From NCBI RefSeq assembly GCF_011075055.1, contig NW_025401120.1:1-64000 (forward strand): 64,000 nucleotides of DNA, written 5' to 3'. The position numbers and the translations under genes were made by a program. Below, piece by piece: positions 33,701-46,407 of the stretch. This DNA comes from Mangifera indica (Eukaryota; Streptophyta; Magnoliopsida; Sapindales; Anacardiaceae). Each line of letters opens with the position of its first letter. Position 1 is the stretch's first letter. A model generated the notes under the pieces. That model saw only the letters and a list, made by a program, of their open reading frames with translations. It had not been told where the DNA came from and searched no databases.

Positions 33701-36700
33701 ACATTAAATGGCAGTGAGGTTGGATCTCCTTCATTACATAAACTGACTTAAAGTGTTGATTTGTTATTATTTATTGACACTCCTCTCCATGTTATGACTA
33801 ACGATAATCCAAGATTTTGGGTATTTAAATTGCTTTTACTTTTCTTTTTTCCAATATCTCCTAATTACACTTTGCAAATTCCCTTTCTTCACGAGAAAGA
33901 TAAAGGGTTCTCTTGAATAAATTTTCCTTTTCAAGGGCTTCTAATGATTACCCTCAACATACTGGCGGTAAGTTAAGTACATATTGCTGGTTATTTATCA
34001 GTTATTGATTACCTCCAATTGGCCTACGTCCATGCAATATTGAATAGCCATTGTCCCAAAATATTAAGCTTAGGATGACCCAGCAATAGTGCATAATTTC
34101 TTCCATTATTTGCATGGCTAAATTTATTTATCGGATGGAAATAAACAAAGACTTATATGACTGTGTGTTATAATCTAATTAATAGAATGGGGTTTTCAGG
34201 TTTTGAACATATGAACTCAGTAAAGAAGGCCTTAACACATTGTACAAACTGACCAGTTTTTTCAAATAAGAACCATGCTGAATCACAATTTATATCTTAA
34301 GTTTAAGCTTATAAAGAGGAGCCATTGAAGTATTGATATTCTAATGGAATCTGCGAATTATGGTACTATTATAGCCAAAAGTTTTAGAAGGATATCCAGT
34401 TTTATGTAAAACCTTGCCTGTTATGTTAGTTTGTACTTTATCTGTCTTTTAGTTGCGATATACTCTTGCCATTTTAGCTTCATTATAATTTATTAATCAC
34501 ATTTTGCATTCGTGCAGGTGATAGATGCATGTACCAAGGGTAATCTAGGCCGTTTCATTAACCATAGTTGCAATCCTAACTGTCGTACTGAAAAGGTGAA
34601 CATCCATATGAGCATTTTATACAAATATGTAGATTCATGTTAGATTTTTACTGTACTTTTTGTTATAATAATTTGTACAAAATAGTCTAGACTTGTATTC
34701 TCTAGCATGAGGAATTGCTTTATCTTTTCATGTAATTTTTCTGAGTCAATTATCTTGAGAAGGTCATTTTTGTAGGTCTGTATTTGTTTTGTCAATCCTG
34801 GCTTCTTTCTTTTTATTTGCTAGACCTTCTTTCACTAAGTTATATAATTGTAAGTGTAGGGGTGTTAGCAAGAGAAAATTAGCTGTAGGTGAAGTGGGCC
34901 TGTTAGTTATGGTAAAGGAAAAAAGAGACCAAATGGAAGGCAAGGAGAGGCTGAATGAGGTGGCACAATTTGGGGTAATGAAATAAGGCATGAGGCAGAA
35001 AAGAGAGAGGGTAGAAAAAAGTAAAAAATTAGGGAGGCTTAGGTCTTGGAGGAACTAGCTCCTTTAATTGCCTCATTATCTTTTCATTATGTTTGGTTGT
35101 GCAATTCTGGGTGTGACGCCTAGAATGCACCATTGTATTGGCTGGTTGCTATTAAATAATGTCGGCTTTGTTCGTTTCCAGAAATTGGTATGTTTTTGTG
35201 TGTGAAAATCAGAGTGCTTGGAGTTGATTTTGTAGGTTTCTAACAAATTTGATATCAGAGCAATTATGTACTAGGTTATGGTGAGTACAATGATGGATTC
35301 AAGATTAGACTAGCTAGAGAAGGAGATCTCGGAAAAATTGGTAGGTTTTTAAGCAGATGTGCAAACTTTGAAGGTGGGGTTACTAGAGTTGAAAGATTTG
35401 ATGGCATTGGTGTACCAAGGAAACTAATAGGGAAATTGTGACAAAGCTTCAACAGAACAATCAAAAGTCAAAGGAGGCATAAGTGGCTCCCGTGGTGGAT
35501 AGGAAACACTACAAAGAGGAGTCACAGGACAAAAGAACATGGAAGGTGGAGGTGGAAATAGTAGACTGCCAGAAGGTGAAGGCTGAAATGGTGGACCACA
35601 AGGTGGAATGGGTTTCGACCATCAAATTCGACGACTTGAGTTGTCGATCTTTGGGGGAGAAGATCCCACGAGATGGATTTTTTAGGTTAAGAGGTATTTT
35701 GTGATCATTCCGATTGGAGAAATAAAGCAGGTTTTGGTGTTGTAGTTTGTAAGGACGGTCTGGCCTTGATTTGGTTGTAGTGGTTGGAGGCAAGAACACC
35801 TATAACCAAGTGGGAAAAATTCAAAGAAGTTTGATGGAAAGATTTTTGCTCTTTCTCTAACAAGAAGGGATGGTGGTAGACCTTTTTTTATGTCTTCCTC
35901 AATCACCTTCCTTTTTTACTACTTTCTCTTCAAACAACAACATGTTTCCTCGTTAGACAATGGTGATAGTTGCGACAAAAGCAATACCTTCCGTTCCTTC
36001 AGGCACCCTTTCATTTTCTTAAATCCATTGGCCATAATCTTAAATCCATATTCTCCTTCACCACCTGCAAAATCTTTGCCGCATCAACTCTACTCCATTC
36101 TTTTCTAATCGTTGTCTACATCTTATTGCTCTAATATTAATTTGATAGGGATATACTCAAATAATCCAATTTCCACCTGCAAATCGATTGAATAGCAACA
36201 AAAGCATAAGAAACATTAATTTTGGCAACAAGAGGTATCAGCTTCTACGAGCCTTTTAATCAGCCAATGGCTACTGGAAACTTTGTACAATATATTTTCT
36301 TTTTTTTTTTCCTCCTTAATCTAGTAAGCCTTATTTATTCTTCTAATACCCTAATCTTCAAATTCAAATATCAATTATTATTTTATCAATTTTTCAAGTT
36401 CAAATATCAATTATTATCATGTAAATATTTTGTTAATCAAATATTAAGGATGGGCTCAAATAATCCAATTCCCACCCACTAATCAGCTAAATAACAATAA
36501 AAGAATGAGAAACATTAATTCTGACAATAAAAGATGTCAATGGCTATCCAAGGTCATAGCTTCCTTATGGCTATCCAAATCCTTAAACTATATTTTTCTC
36601 TTTTTATGTCCTCAATCTGGCTATCCCTCTTTATTCTTCCAATATCCTAATCTTCAAATTCAAATATCCATTATTATCCTATAAGTATTATCTTAATCAA

Positions 36701-39700
36701 ATATTATTAATTATTATTATCTTAATCTTTACAATTCAGTATTTTTTTAATTTATCATCGTTTAATCCTAACATATGTAATGTGATGTAATGTTTAATGG
36801 TGTGCTTAATTCTCGTTGATATATTTACATGTTCGCATAATTTTATTATTCATGTGTGTTAATTAATTAAGCTATACTTCTTCCATTTAAGATCTTTATA
36901 AGCAGCGACAAAATAAGTAGATAGTTAAGTTGCAATAGAGAAATTAAGTTTTGACAAATTGTGTCTTTTCATGTCAAATAGTTTGTGTTTTGATATAACT
37001 TATTATATAGTTCGGGTTAATTTGAGTCATATCAGATCAATCCGAATATAGTTTGGATCAAGTTAATGGTGAGAGATTTCGACACAAGTCTAATTTAGGT
37101 TAGGGTGAGATTGAGGGTCACTATCTTGAAGTCTAAATTGACATGACCCGATGACACAAACGACTAAGTCTATTGATATACCCCTAATAATTATAACAAA
37201 ATTTAAACTAAGACTTTTAAAACTAGAAAATATCAAATGAACCCATTTATAGAATTTATAAGTTTTAACTCTTTCTGCTAAGTTTTATGATTTACGTGTG
37301 CGACATTTTTTTCCCAAAACATTGATTGTCAATTGAATTGAAGCAGGGAAATCAATTTTCTTCCAATTTCAAATTGAGTGCTTAAATATTGAAAAACCAT
37401 AAATTTTATTGACATTTACCTTATATTCCCTTTTCTTTTCCAAAAAGAATGTTTTAGAAAGAAATATCATTCCCATGATGTCTTTGCCTCTACTAAAGAC
37501 TATCTTATTCACAGGGCAAAGTTCCCACCTCAATCCATTCACAACTCTTTACAATTCTCAAATTCAAATTTGATACTAGCCATCTAGTTTATCCAAAACC
37601 AAATCCTAACCCTCAAAATCCCATAACTCTCTTCCTTATATACTTGTTCACCATATTATTTGTTTCTTTCTCTCAGTCGCCCAAAAACTCAATCTCTCTC
37701 TGTTCACTAACCCCAAAACCCACAAATTAAAAATCTATAATTTCGTGGAATTTCGTGGGAAACAAACAAGGACAAGTTAAAGGATTACTTTTCTCAATAT
37801 GGCCATGTTTTACATGTGAGAGAGAAACCATTGGGTTTGTGGTTTTTGCAAATCCTTCCATTCTCAATCTCGTTCTTCAAGATAACTTGTTTATCTCTTT
37901 CAAGCACATTACACCAACTGTTGGAAGAAATCGAACAAATTAATTTGAATCTGATTTTTGGGTTGGTTTTGGTTCCTTAAAGGTTAGAATCGGATTTAAA
38001 ACGTCGAATACCTGATGGTTTTAGTCCCACCCAATTCTTTTGCTCAATCCTATTGTGAGGTGTGCCAACAAAATAAATACAAAACCTTAAGAACGATTGG
38101 CTTGTTGCAACCACTTAGTATCTCCAGTCTGGTATGGGAAGACATATCAATGAATTTCATTGAGTAGCTACCTAAGGTGAACGGATTCAACACCGTGATG
38201 GTAGTGGTAGATCGAAATACCAAATATTCTCATTTCTTGCCTCTTGGACACTTGTTTACGACATGACAAGCGGCAAAATTATTCACTTGAGTGGTAATCA
38301 AATTGCATGGATATCCTAGTACTATTGTATCTGATCGAGACAAGGTGTTTGTTGATCAATTATATTCAAAGTTGTTTTGCCTTTCTAGAATGACTATTAA
38401 ATTTAGTTCAGCTTGTCACCCATTGTCGGATGGCCAAATGGAAATTGTTATTAGAAGCTTGGACACATTTTTGATGTTTTTTGGAGCCCAACCAAAACAG
38501 TGACCTTATTGGCTATCATGGGGTGGATTCTGGTTTAACACCACATACCATAGTTCCACAGGAATGACACCTTTCAACCATAGGATTTCTATTTAGGGGA
38601 AATATATAGTTGGGTGTTTTAGGGTTAGGACTTGACAAGGCTGATTATGAAGACAATAGAGAGGATTATGGAGATGAAACAAACAATAAATTACTGTAGT
38701 TTCCAGGTTTTTGTTGTAGATTTTTTATGCTTCTTTGATCTCAATAGATTGTTTTGTTAGGGATTTTACTTCTTGTATAAATATGATTTACATTGTTTCA
38801 TTTTTTTAATGTTAACTACTAATTGTATCTAGTTTTTGAGAGTGAGCTAAATGTTGTTGGATTTGTGTACTTTCTGGCTTACTCTTGTCGGCATGTTATT
38901 ATGGCACTGTATTTGTTGGGAAATTCTTTTTGATGATGATTTATCAAATATATGTTTTAGTTGCCCAACTTTAATTCTCCCAGTTTAACTTTTATTTGTG
39001 CTTTCTTTGGAGCAGTGGATGGTGAATGGAGAGATTTGTATTGGGCTTTTTGCATTAAGGGATATTAAGAAGGTATGCTTGCATCTACCATCAATTAATT
39101 CTGTGTCTACCCACTGTTGGAGTCATTGATCACAATTTTTCTTCTGATTTGTTGGGGTTGTTTGTTTCTTGCCACCCTGTGAAATAAAAATTGTTGGTCT
39201 TTTTATATTTATTGTTTTCAGAGTTAGCTTGAAATTTCAATATGACTAAACTCACTTCCAGCTAATGTCTGAAAGAGAATGGCTCAAATGAACTAGTCAT
39301 TTTCATGTATGAAATATAGCAAGGTCTGACTGTACTTGATTCGATAAAACCGATGGATTCTTTAAAAATTTTAATTTTGCAGCTGACTGTAAAATCTTCA
39401 ATGTACTGACCAATTGTGGAATCAATTATTTTAGAGATTTAGTTTGCTGTTGTATGTAGAGTATAGAGAATCCCTGCTCATCTTTATAAGACTTGATTAT
39501 TTGTTTTAGTAGGAGGGTTCTTCAAGGGAGTAGTTTCCAAAACTAAATTAGAAATTAAAGAAATTTAGTCTCACTTAATATTGGTCTTGGTGACCTTAAA
39601 AACTCGGATATGCAATTGGACTGATTTCACCAAAAATACCTCACCATGACGCAATAACACCGTCCTAAGTCTGTCATTTTCCTCCATCCCAGCTTTGTTG

Positions 39701-42700
39701 TGTCAAATATCATATCTAAACCTGACATTCTCTTACCTTGGCCAACTAGATTCTTATTTTTGATAAGATCTCCATATCCTTTTTTTCAATAAAAAAATAT
39801 ACTGCATGTTCAGCTGGCCTTGTTGCCTTATGTGCGGACATATATATCTATTTTAACACTTAATTCTCTCAAAACATTCCTTAAATCATTTTATCCAAGT
39901 TATTATCTTGTATGCTTCAATGTTTATCACCTTTTGTCATCTAATCTCAATGTTTTTCAGCATGAAGAGCTGACATTTGACTACAACTATGTGAGAGTGT
40001 TTGGGGCTGCTGCCAAAAAATGTTATTGTGGCTCTCCTCAATGTCGGGGTTATATAGGTGGAGATCCACTAAATACTGAAGTAATTTATCAAGGTGATTC
40101 AGATGAGGAATATCCTGAACCTTTGATGCTTGAAGATGGAGATGATTTGGAAAGTACTATATCCAGATCCAGTCCCTTCTATGGTGATAAGACTCAGTAT
40201 CCACTAAAAAATAAAAATAAAATGGATGATACCACCAGAGCTGTTCAGCAATCAGAGATTTCCACAGAAGTTGAGAACCTTGTGAACCTATCTGCTTCTG
40301 CCATTTCCCAAGTGCCCAGTTCATTGGAAGTGCGGGATACAAAAGGAAAATATCTTCCAGCTCAGCCAGAAATTTCCATACAAGCAGAAGATATAACTCG
40401 CATGTCAGGATCCACTGTTTGTCAAGAGATTAATATGGAAGAAGAAATTAAGAACAGTGCTTCATCTTTCATGCAACAAATGGAGACAACTTCTTCAACT
40501 TTGCTGTGTGGCAAATTGCTTCTTGATGGCAGTGATGCTAATAGGAAAGGCAAGTCTGATACAGGTGATGACAAGCAGGTTTTGCCAAAACCTCACCCTC
40601 GTATAAAGACTTCACGCTCATCTGGCTCTGTGAAGAAAGGGAAGGTTATTAGTAGTCATCTAAATGGAAATAAAGTTAAGATAGCAGCCACTAAATCTCA
40701 GCTTCTGTCTTTCAAACCCAAAAAAGTAGTGGAAGGTTCCTCTAGTGGCCGTTTTGAAGCAGGTCAGGAACCTTTTTTTTAACTTATCTTGTCAAAACAT
40801 GTTCTTGCTCAGGGTGATAATTTTAATGAAGAACGCTTTTCAATGCTGCAGTTCAGGAGAAATTGAATGAGTTGCTGGATGCTGATGGGGGCATAAGTAA
40901 GCGAAAAGTAAGTAAATTTTGTATTATCCTATTTGGCCGTTTGACTTTGATTTCTTTCTGTTTTGGTCAGTGGGATGCTGTTATGCCAGTTTAATAGTCC
41001 CTTTAAAAACAAGAAGAAACCTCAGTGGTTTCTGTGGTTTGCTCATTAAATTTGTTTAACTTTTTTGCTTTTATTCCTCTAGGCTCCACTGATAACTCAC
41101 TGATACATTGTCATAAATTTTAAAATTTTCAAACACTGTTGACTTTATGAAGGCTGCTTTTTGACATATAAAATGTCAAACGCACTACCATACATCCATT
41201 TGCAAATATATGTCAAAAGATAACTGAAGGCTGAAGCTTGCTATTGTTTTCCTCTGTCTGAAACACAAGTCTTATTACTTCCTTTTTTATTATAATTTTC
41301 TTGTGTTTCTATTTTAACAGGATGCTCCTAAAGGATATTTGAAGCTTCTGCTTCTGACTGCTGCCTCTGGTGACAGTGTCAATGGCGAAGCAATTCAGAG
41401 GTTATTAAGAGTTTTCTTCATCTTATTATTTTAGATGTCTTACTATGCTATTTATGCCTTTTTCCATAAAGGAGGTCTCAGTTGAACTATTGTCTCTTTT
41501 CTTTTTATCTTTCTATCTTCGTTTGATTTTAGTATATTTGTTTTGCAGTAATCGAGATTTATCAATGATTCTTGATGCGCTTTTGAAAACAAAATCGCGA
41601 GTTGTGTTGTTAGATATAATCAACAAAAATGGTAGTGTTTTCTTGCTTTTGTGTTGTATGCAAGCAATTTTATTTACCGCGTGTTTGTGGAATAAAGTTA
41701 TTTTAGTTGGATTTCAGATTGCTAACCAGACCGATGATTGTTCTGATTTTCAGGTTTACAGATGCTTCACAACATGATGAAGCAGTATAGAGGGAACTTT
41801 AAAAAGATACCAATTCTCCGGAAGCTTCTGAAGGTCTGCTTCCTGAGAACCAACCTTTGACTTAATTGAAGATAATTTCTATCATCTGTTAACTTAATTG
41901 TATTTGACTGTTTTCATATTTCATAGCATAAAGTTTTTATAGGATATTAACCATCAACAAGCACTGTCTTTTACCCCCTATAGATTTAGTATTGTGTTAT
42001 ATTTCTTAGATTCAATGTAGTACTTGAGATATGGAAAAAAATTACTTAGGATCCATATGGTAAAGCTTGTGGAAATACAGTTCATCTAAATAAGGCTTTT
42101 GTGGAAGAAAAGTTGGTTGTTTGGTTGTGCAGTATAAAAAGAGTTCTCTAGTAATAAATTACCAGAAAGAATTTGTTTAAAGAAATGATTAAAAACAATT
42201 TGTAAAGGAGAAGGAAGGCTTATCTCACTTTTCAAGACCACGTAGGAGTGAAGATTATCTTTTAGGAGTTGGATATCTTTTTTCATTGTGCATAAAAACT
42301 TATCTCAAAATTTATGATAGAACATATCATTTTTGTTTTGTAGGTTTAAAAGTTAGTTTCGGAGAATTATCACATTGAAATAACAATATTTTATTTTGTA
42401 AGTGTATGCTAGTGTAGGTATAGTCTGGTGAACATTCCATCTTCTCACCGAAAATTGAAGGATGAAAAATAAATATTCCAGAAGTAATAGTTCTGGTCAG
42501 AGCTAAGAGCTTAATCTGAAGCTGAACCTTATTTCTGTTGGTGATAGGAATGGACTTGGTTCGGTAGAGCAAACCAACTTTTGAAATATGGTTATTTTGG
42601 GTCACTAGGAGGGTCTATTTTATGAACATTAAATTGTACCTGGTACCTCGAGTGGCTTAAATACATGCATTTAGTCTTCAGGAATTTGATGAAATTAGAA

Positions 42701-44825
42701 CCCTGTTTTTAAAAATCTGATCGCATTAAAATCATCAGCATTCAGCTAACTGACCATGTCTGCAGGTTTTAGAATATTTAGCAGTGAGGGAGATACTTTC
42801 ACAGGATCATATAATTGGTGGTCCTCCTTGTGCTGGAATGGAGAGGTTAGAAAAATATATCTGTTTTCTTTATTGCTTGAATTTTTTTGGATATCTTGTG
42901 TTTATTCTCTTTTTCCAAATAAAATGCAGACTCTTTCCTGTCCAATATTCTTTGGTCTTTATGATGGGAATGAACTCAACTTAAAGTACATGTTTACTTG
43001 AATTACAATAAGTCACAATCGATGGAATTAAAAGCTTTTTGTTTTTCAGAAAAGGAATTACTTAATCCTCTTAATGCTTGACTGGATATTACCTTGGAAT
43101 ATAACCTTAAATAAAATTATATGCATGAAGTTCAGGAATTAGTTTGAAACATAATGCAGAACTTATGATGGATGCAGTAATAATTGTTACAATAATACTA
43201 TGTACACAACGATGTGTCACTATGTGATTGGAGTTATTTTATCTTTGATTTTTAAACATGATGATGTGTTGTTGTTTGTACACGAAGTTGTGCGCAAAAG
43301 TTATGCACATAGCACTGCTCTAATCGTTATTATACAGCAACTAATAAAGCAAGCTACCGATACTGCTGATCCATATAAAGCATATATTATATATTCCTGA
43401 AATCTGTGCTTCCTTTTGCAGCTTTAGGGAGTCTATACTGTCATTCACCGAGCATGATGACAAGCAGGTTTGTTTCAAGCTGTCTTAAATGGATTTTTTG
43501 TCTTGTTCTTAAATATCAGTTAGAGGAGAAAGTTTTGTTTCATTTTGTGATATCTGTAAAAAATCAGTTGCTGCAAATATTATTTTATATGTTAAATGAG
43601 ACTTACATTAAAAAAATTTAGTGATCATTACATGTTAATCAGTCCATTGTTTACTAAACAGGTTCATCAAATTGCGCGTAATTTTCGTGATAAATGGATT
43701 CCTAAACCTTTCAGAAAATCTAGCTGCATGGACAGGGATGGTGGCAGGATGGATTTTCACAGGGGTGCAAACTGCAATAGGCTTTCAGCTTCTCACAATC
43801 ATTGGCACGATCAGGGTTCAAGACCTTCAGAAGCAATTCATTGTGGCGTGCAGTCATTCACAATCACTTCAGTGGATAGTACAGCCAATAAGACTGGTTC
43901 CGCACCTTGTACTGGTTATCAACAGACAACTGGCTCCATGACTCGCAAACGTAAAAGCCGATGGGATCAGCCAGCAAAACCAGATCTAGACCTAGATTCA
44001 AGACCTGTTACGCACAAGGAACAGAAGCGTGAATCTATGATACAACAGCAGTGTGAAAAATCTAGCACATTCACCCTTAGAAGTCAGCTAATGCCCAATC
44101 ATGTAGATAACCTGAGCAGAGAAGACAGCAATTGCCCTGACTTTGTCCACAATAACTATAACCGAGATGAAGCTGTTAGCTCTGAAGATGGAGGGCAAAC
44201 TACCCAAGAAGATGTTCCACCAGGTTTTACGTCTCCCTTTAACCCACCTCCCATTTCATCAGACGCCTCATCAACTACTGATATTCCTCAGCAAAATGTT
44301 CTGCATCGAAAATGTTTATGTGATGTGGCTATTGGGCATCCTCAGCAGAAATTCATTTCCCGCTTGCCTGTTTCATATGGAATTCCATTACATACTTTGC
44401 AGCAGTTTGGTTCACCCCAAGCTGAAACTGTAGATAGCTGGGCTGTTGCTCCAGGCATGCCTTTCCATCCTTTTCCACCTTTACCCCCATTGCCCCGTGA
44501 CAAGGGAGGCTCTCCACCTTGTTCTGCTGATACCTGTAAAACTGCTAATGAATCTATAGAAGAATTGCAAGCAGATGGTCACCGTTTACCCACCTGCCAC
44601 ACTGAGGATGACAATCCAAGCACGACAGGAGCTAACCAATCAGATGCAGATATCCAGCAAACATGTAATCGAATGAGAGGATCCTCAAATGATTTGGGAA
44701 GAAGGTACTTCAGGCAACAGAAAAGGAAGGGACCCCCATGGCTTTGGAGAAGAAATGAGCTTAGAGGTTCTTATTGTTCACCGGATAATTTTTATCAGCG
44801 TCCCTTCCAACAAAATCACCATTGA
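27712..44825 (+). CDS. SDG8: SDG8/ASHH2/EFS histone H3K36 methyltransferase
   Basis: Coding exons: 27712-31201, 31527-31728, 32219-32373, 32527-32606, 33169-33300, 33403-33519, 33626-33718, 34518-34595, 39016-39072, 39961-40762, 40852-40907, 41321-41400, 41549-41631, 41754-41833, 42766-42845, 43422-43467, 43662-44825. They total 6795 nt and encode 2264 aa, in frame. Domains: a long disordered N-terminus; CW zinc finger near 1204-1255 ([14 protein letters not shown], then CRWVC), which reads H3K4 methylation; AWS from 1310 ([30 protein letters not shown]); SET with [27 protein letters not shown] and ELTFDYNY; post-[17 protein letters not shown] to about 1502; and a Pro-rich C-terminus with [10 protein letters not shown]. 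All SET catalytic motifs are intact. The family di- and trimethylates H3K36 and controls flowering time, branching and carotenoid genes in Arabidopsis. The protein is longer than the Arabidopsis one (about 1800 aa), mostly in the N-terminal exon. The ATG at 27712 is the first in frame. Confidence 0.95.
28440..29280 (+). repeat. Degenerate ~60-residue internal repeats in the SDG8 N-terminus
   Basis: Within exon 1, about residues 244-520, a unit recurs four or five times. Its pattern is V-M-E-(E/A)-K-x-D-A, then (D)IC-(N/D)-x-(V/I)-L-x-S, then EL-x-T-x-SL-(G/K)-N-x-(V/I)-x-Q, then an acidic Asp/Glu/Lys run and a Gly. Examples are VMEEKTDAL and [37 protein letters not shown] and [15 protein letters not shown]. 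The units are strongly diverged, so this is an old tandem expansion. Function unknown. Confidence 0.65.
36143..36773 (-). mobile_element. Two adjacent LTR copies without an internal region
   Basis: Bases 36143-36445 and about 36446-36773 are diverged direct copies (CTCAAATAATCCAAT...CCCAC; AATATCAATTATTAT; ATCTTCAAATTCAAATATC). On the minus strand the unit starts TGTTAGGATTAAAC and ends CCCTATCA. The next bases, AATTAATATTAGAGCAA, look like a decayed primer site (TGGTATCAGAGC). The ends resemble the LTRs in the ubinuclein intron, suggesting a related family. It sits inside the decayed gypsy element as a nested insertion. Confidence 0.65.
38056..38600 (+). pseudogene. Ty3/gypsy integrase remnant
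   Basis: Broken reading frames carry the C-x2-C of the zinc-binding region, the catalytic-core segments VVVDR and SDRD, and the HP-x-(S/T)DGQ segment. A stop replaces a residue in MNFIE-stop-LPK, and the frame changes again after VYDMT. The open piece is 38291-38503. No enzyme can be made from it. Confidence 0.85.
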
Positions 44826-46407
44826 ATTGATTCATAGGAAATACTCATTAAAAGACAACTGAATTTTTCATCCACACATTAATGTATTCTCAATTCTTTC
44901 ACTTGTGATGTTCCATTTTTCATTGAAAATTTTATTCAAGTTCAGATTTCCAGTCCAAGTTATGACATTACAGCCGAGGGAATGATGCTCCACTTTTGCC
45001 AGGTGCTCCTTTTGGATATAGACCCATTTGTACATGCCTCATAGAGGTAGGCATTCTTGGTCTTGGTCTATGTATTGTTTTTACCATGTAGAAATCAATA
45101 AGGCTTATGAATATTTTAACTAGTAGAATGAAAGATTATCGTATTGGTTCATCTCTGCCATAGAAACAATGTTTGTGTAGTCATATATATACACTTTTAA
45201 GTATACAAATAGCTATATAGATGTATCATTATATGATTGGGTGATTTTAAATTAAGGATAAAATAAAAGCCAAAGGACTATTTCCCACCCAAGGTATGCT
45301 ACAATGACAAGTGTCTCCCCTTTATCTATGATAACACCAAATGCCCATCCTTCAACAGTTAAAATTAACGGATAAAATCGTTATTTTCTCTATAATATTA
45401 AAAATAAACTAAAATATAATCTCTTTTCGTCCTCCTAAACTTTAAAAACTAAAAGTTTCCATCGGCTTAAGTTTTAAAAAATGGTAGTTTCACCCTAGGG
45501 TTTCGTTTTGAAATCTCCGGCTCTATTGCCGGCGGCCTCTCCCTCCCTAAGCATCCTCTCCCTTCAACGGTCTCTTTCCTTCCATTTGGACGTTTGATCG
45601 ACATCGGACGCCTGATCTTCGTCTTCCCAGACGAAGATGAAGCTGTTTTCTTCATCTGGGAAGACAGTCGTCTTCATCTGGGAAGACAGTCGTCTTCATC
45701 TGTGAAGACAGTCGTCTTCCCAAACGAAGATGACAGCTTCATCTTCGTCTTCCACTGCTCTTCCGATACCGATCGGGCGTCCAATGGGAGAAAAGAGACT
45801 GTCGGAGGGAAATGATGCTTCGGGAGGGAGAGGCTGCCGGAGATTTCAAAATGAAACCCTAGGGTGAAACTGCCATTTTTTAAAACTTAGACTGAGAAAA
45901 ATTTTTAGTTTTTAAAGTTTAAGAGGGTAAAATGAGATAAAATTTTAACTGTTGATAGGTGGGTATTTGATATTATCATAGATAAATGGAGGACACTTGA
46001 CATTGCAGCATACCTTGGGTGGGAAATAGTCCTTTGGCCTAAAATAAAATCTAATCACATGACGATATATCATTTGTATATTTAAAATTGTGTACGCATA
46101 ACATTTGTCATATTAGATTATGTTCTGTTACACCATGACTACACAAGCATATTCCCACCCTTGTGGATAGAAAAAATATATAATTAAATTACAGAGCTGA
46201 AAATCAAATTATAGATTATATGCATGGTCAAAAATAAGACAAATTTTGCAGGTCCACTCCAAATAAAACTTCCAACCAAGATACCACCATAAAAGGCAAC
46301 GGAATACCAAAGAGGAAATTTGTAGAGAAATTTACATACAATTGATTTTTATTTCCCTATGAACATCTCTAGTTTACAGCATAAAATCAGAACATTACCT
46401 CTGTTCA
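44826..46407. other. SDG8 to GST intergenic region
   Basis: The two genes converge here. The first 250 bp are the SDG8 3' untranslated region. Bases 45268-46039 are a Mutator-like foldback element. The remainder, including the GST 3' flank, is AT-rich with no gene. Confidence 0.6.
45268..46039. mobile_element. Mutator-like foldback element, GGCCAAA family, copy A
   Basis: The left end AGCCAAAGGACTATTTCCCA and the right end (reversed GGCCAAAGGACTATTTCCCA) begin long inverted repeats that run nearly to the centre. The 9-bp duplication TAAAATAAA lies at 45259-45267 and 46040-46048. The centre (about 45620-45760) is a short tandem array of GTCGTCTTCATCTGGGAAGA-like units. Open frames on both strands are products of the palindrome. 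No transposase is encoded. Confidence 0.87.

Larger units (their letters stand above)
34863..38600 (+). mobile_element. Decayed Ty3/gypsy retrotransposon in SDG8 intron 8
   Basis: Intron 8 (34596-39015, 4.4 kb) holds LTR-like sequence at about 34863-35245, starting TGTTAGCAAGAG and ending TCTAACA. It is followed by TTTGATATCAGAGC, a one-change Met-tRNA primer site. Next is a broken Gag start (MDSRLD, then [12 protein letters not shown]) and, after about 2.5 kb, integrase remnants. From 38056 the translation gives [35 protein letters not shown], then [29 protein letters not shown] and [15 protein letters not shown]. These are the zinc-binding and core parts of a gypsy integrase. Stops and shifts are frequent, protease and reverse transcriptase are missing, and no 3' LTR was found. 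The insertion is in the sense orientation and is spliced out with the intron. Confidence 0.82.

Noticed and set aside
36222..36482. 86-codon plus-strand frame
   Set aside because: Falls inside the LTR pair; the translated repeats are AT-rich LTR sequence.
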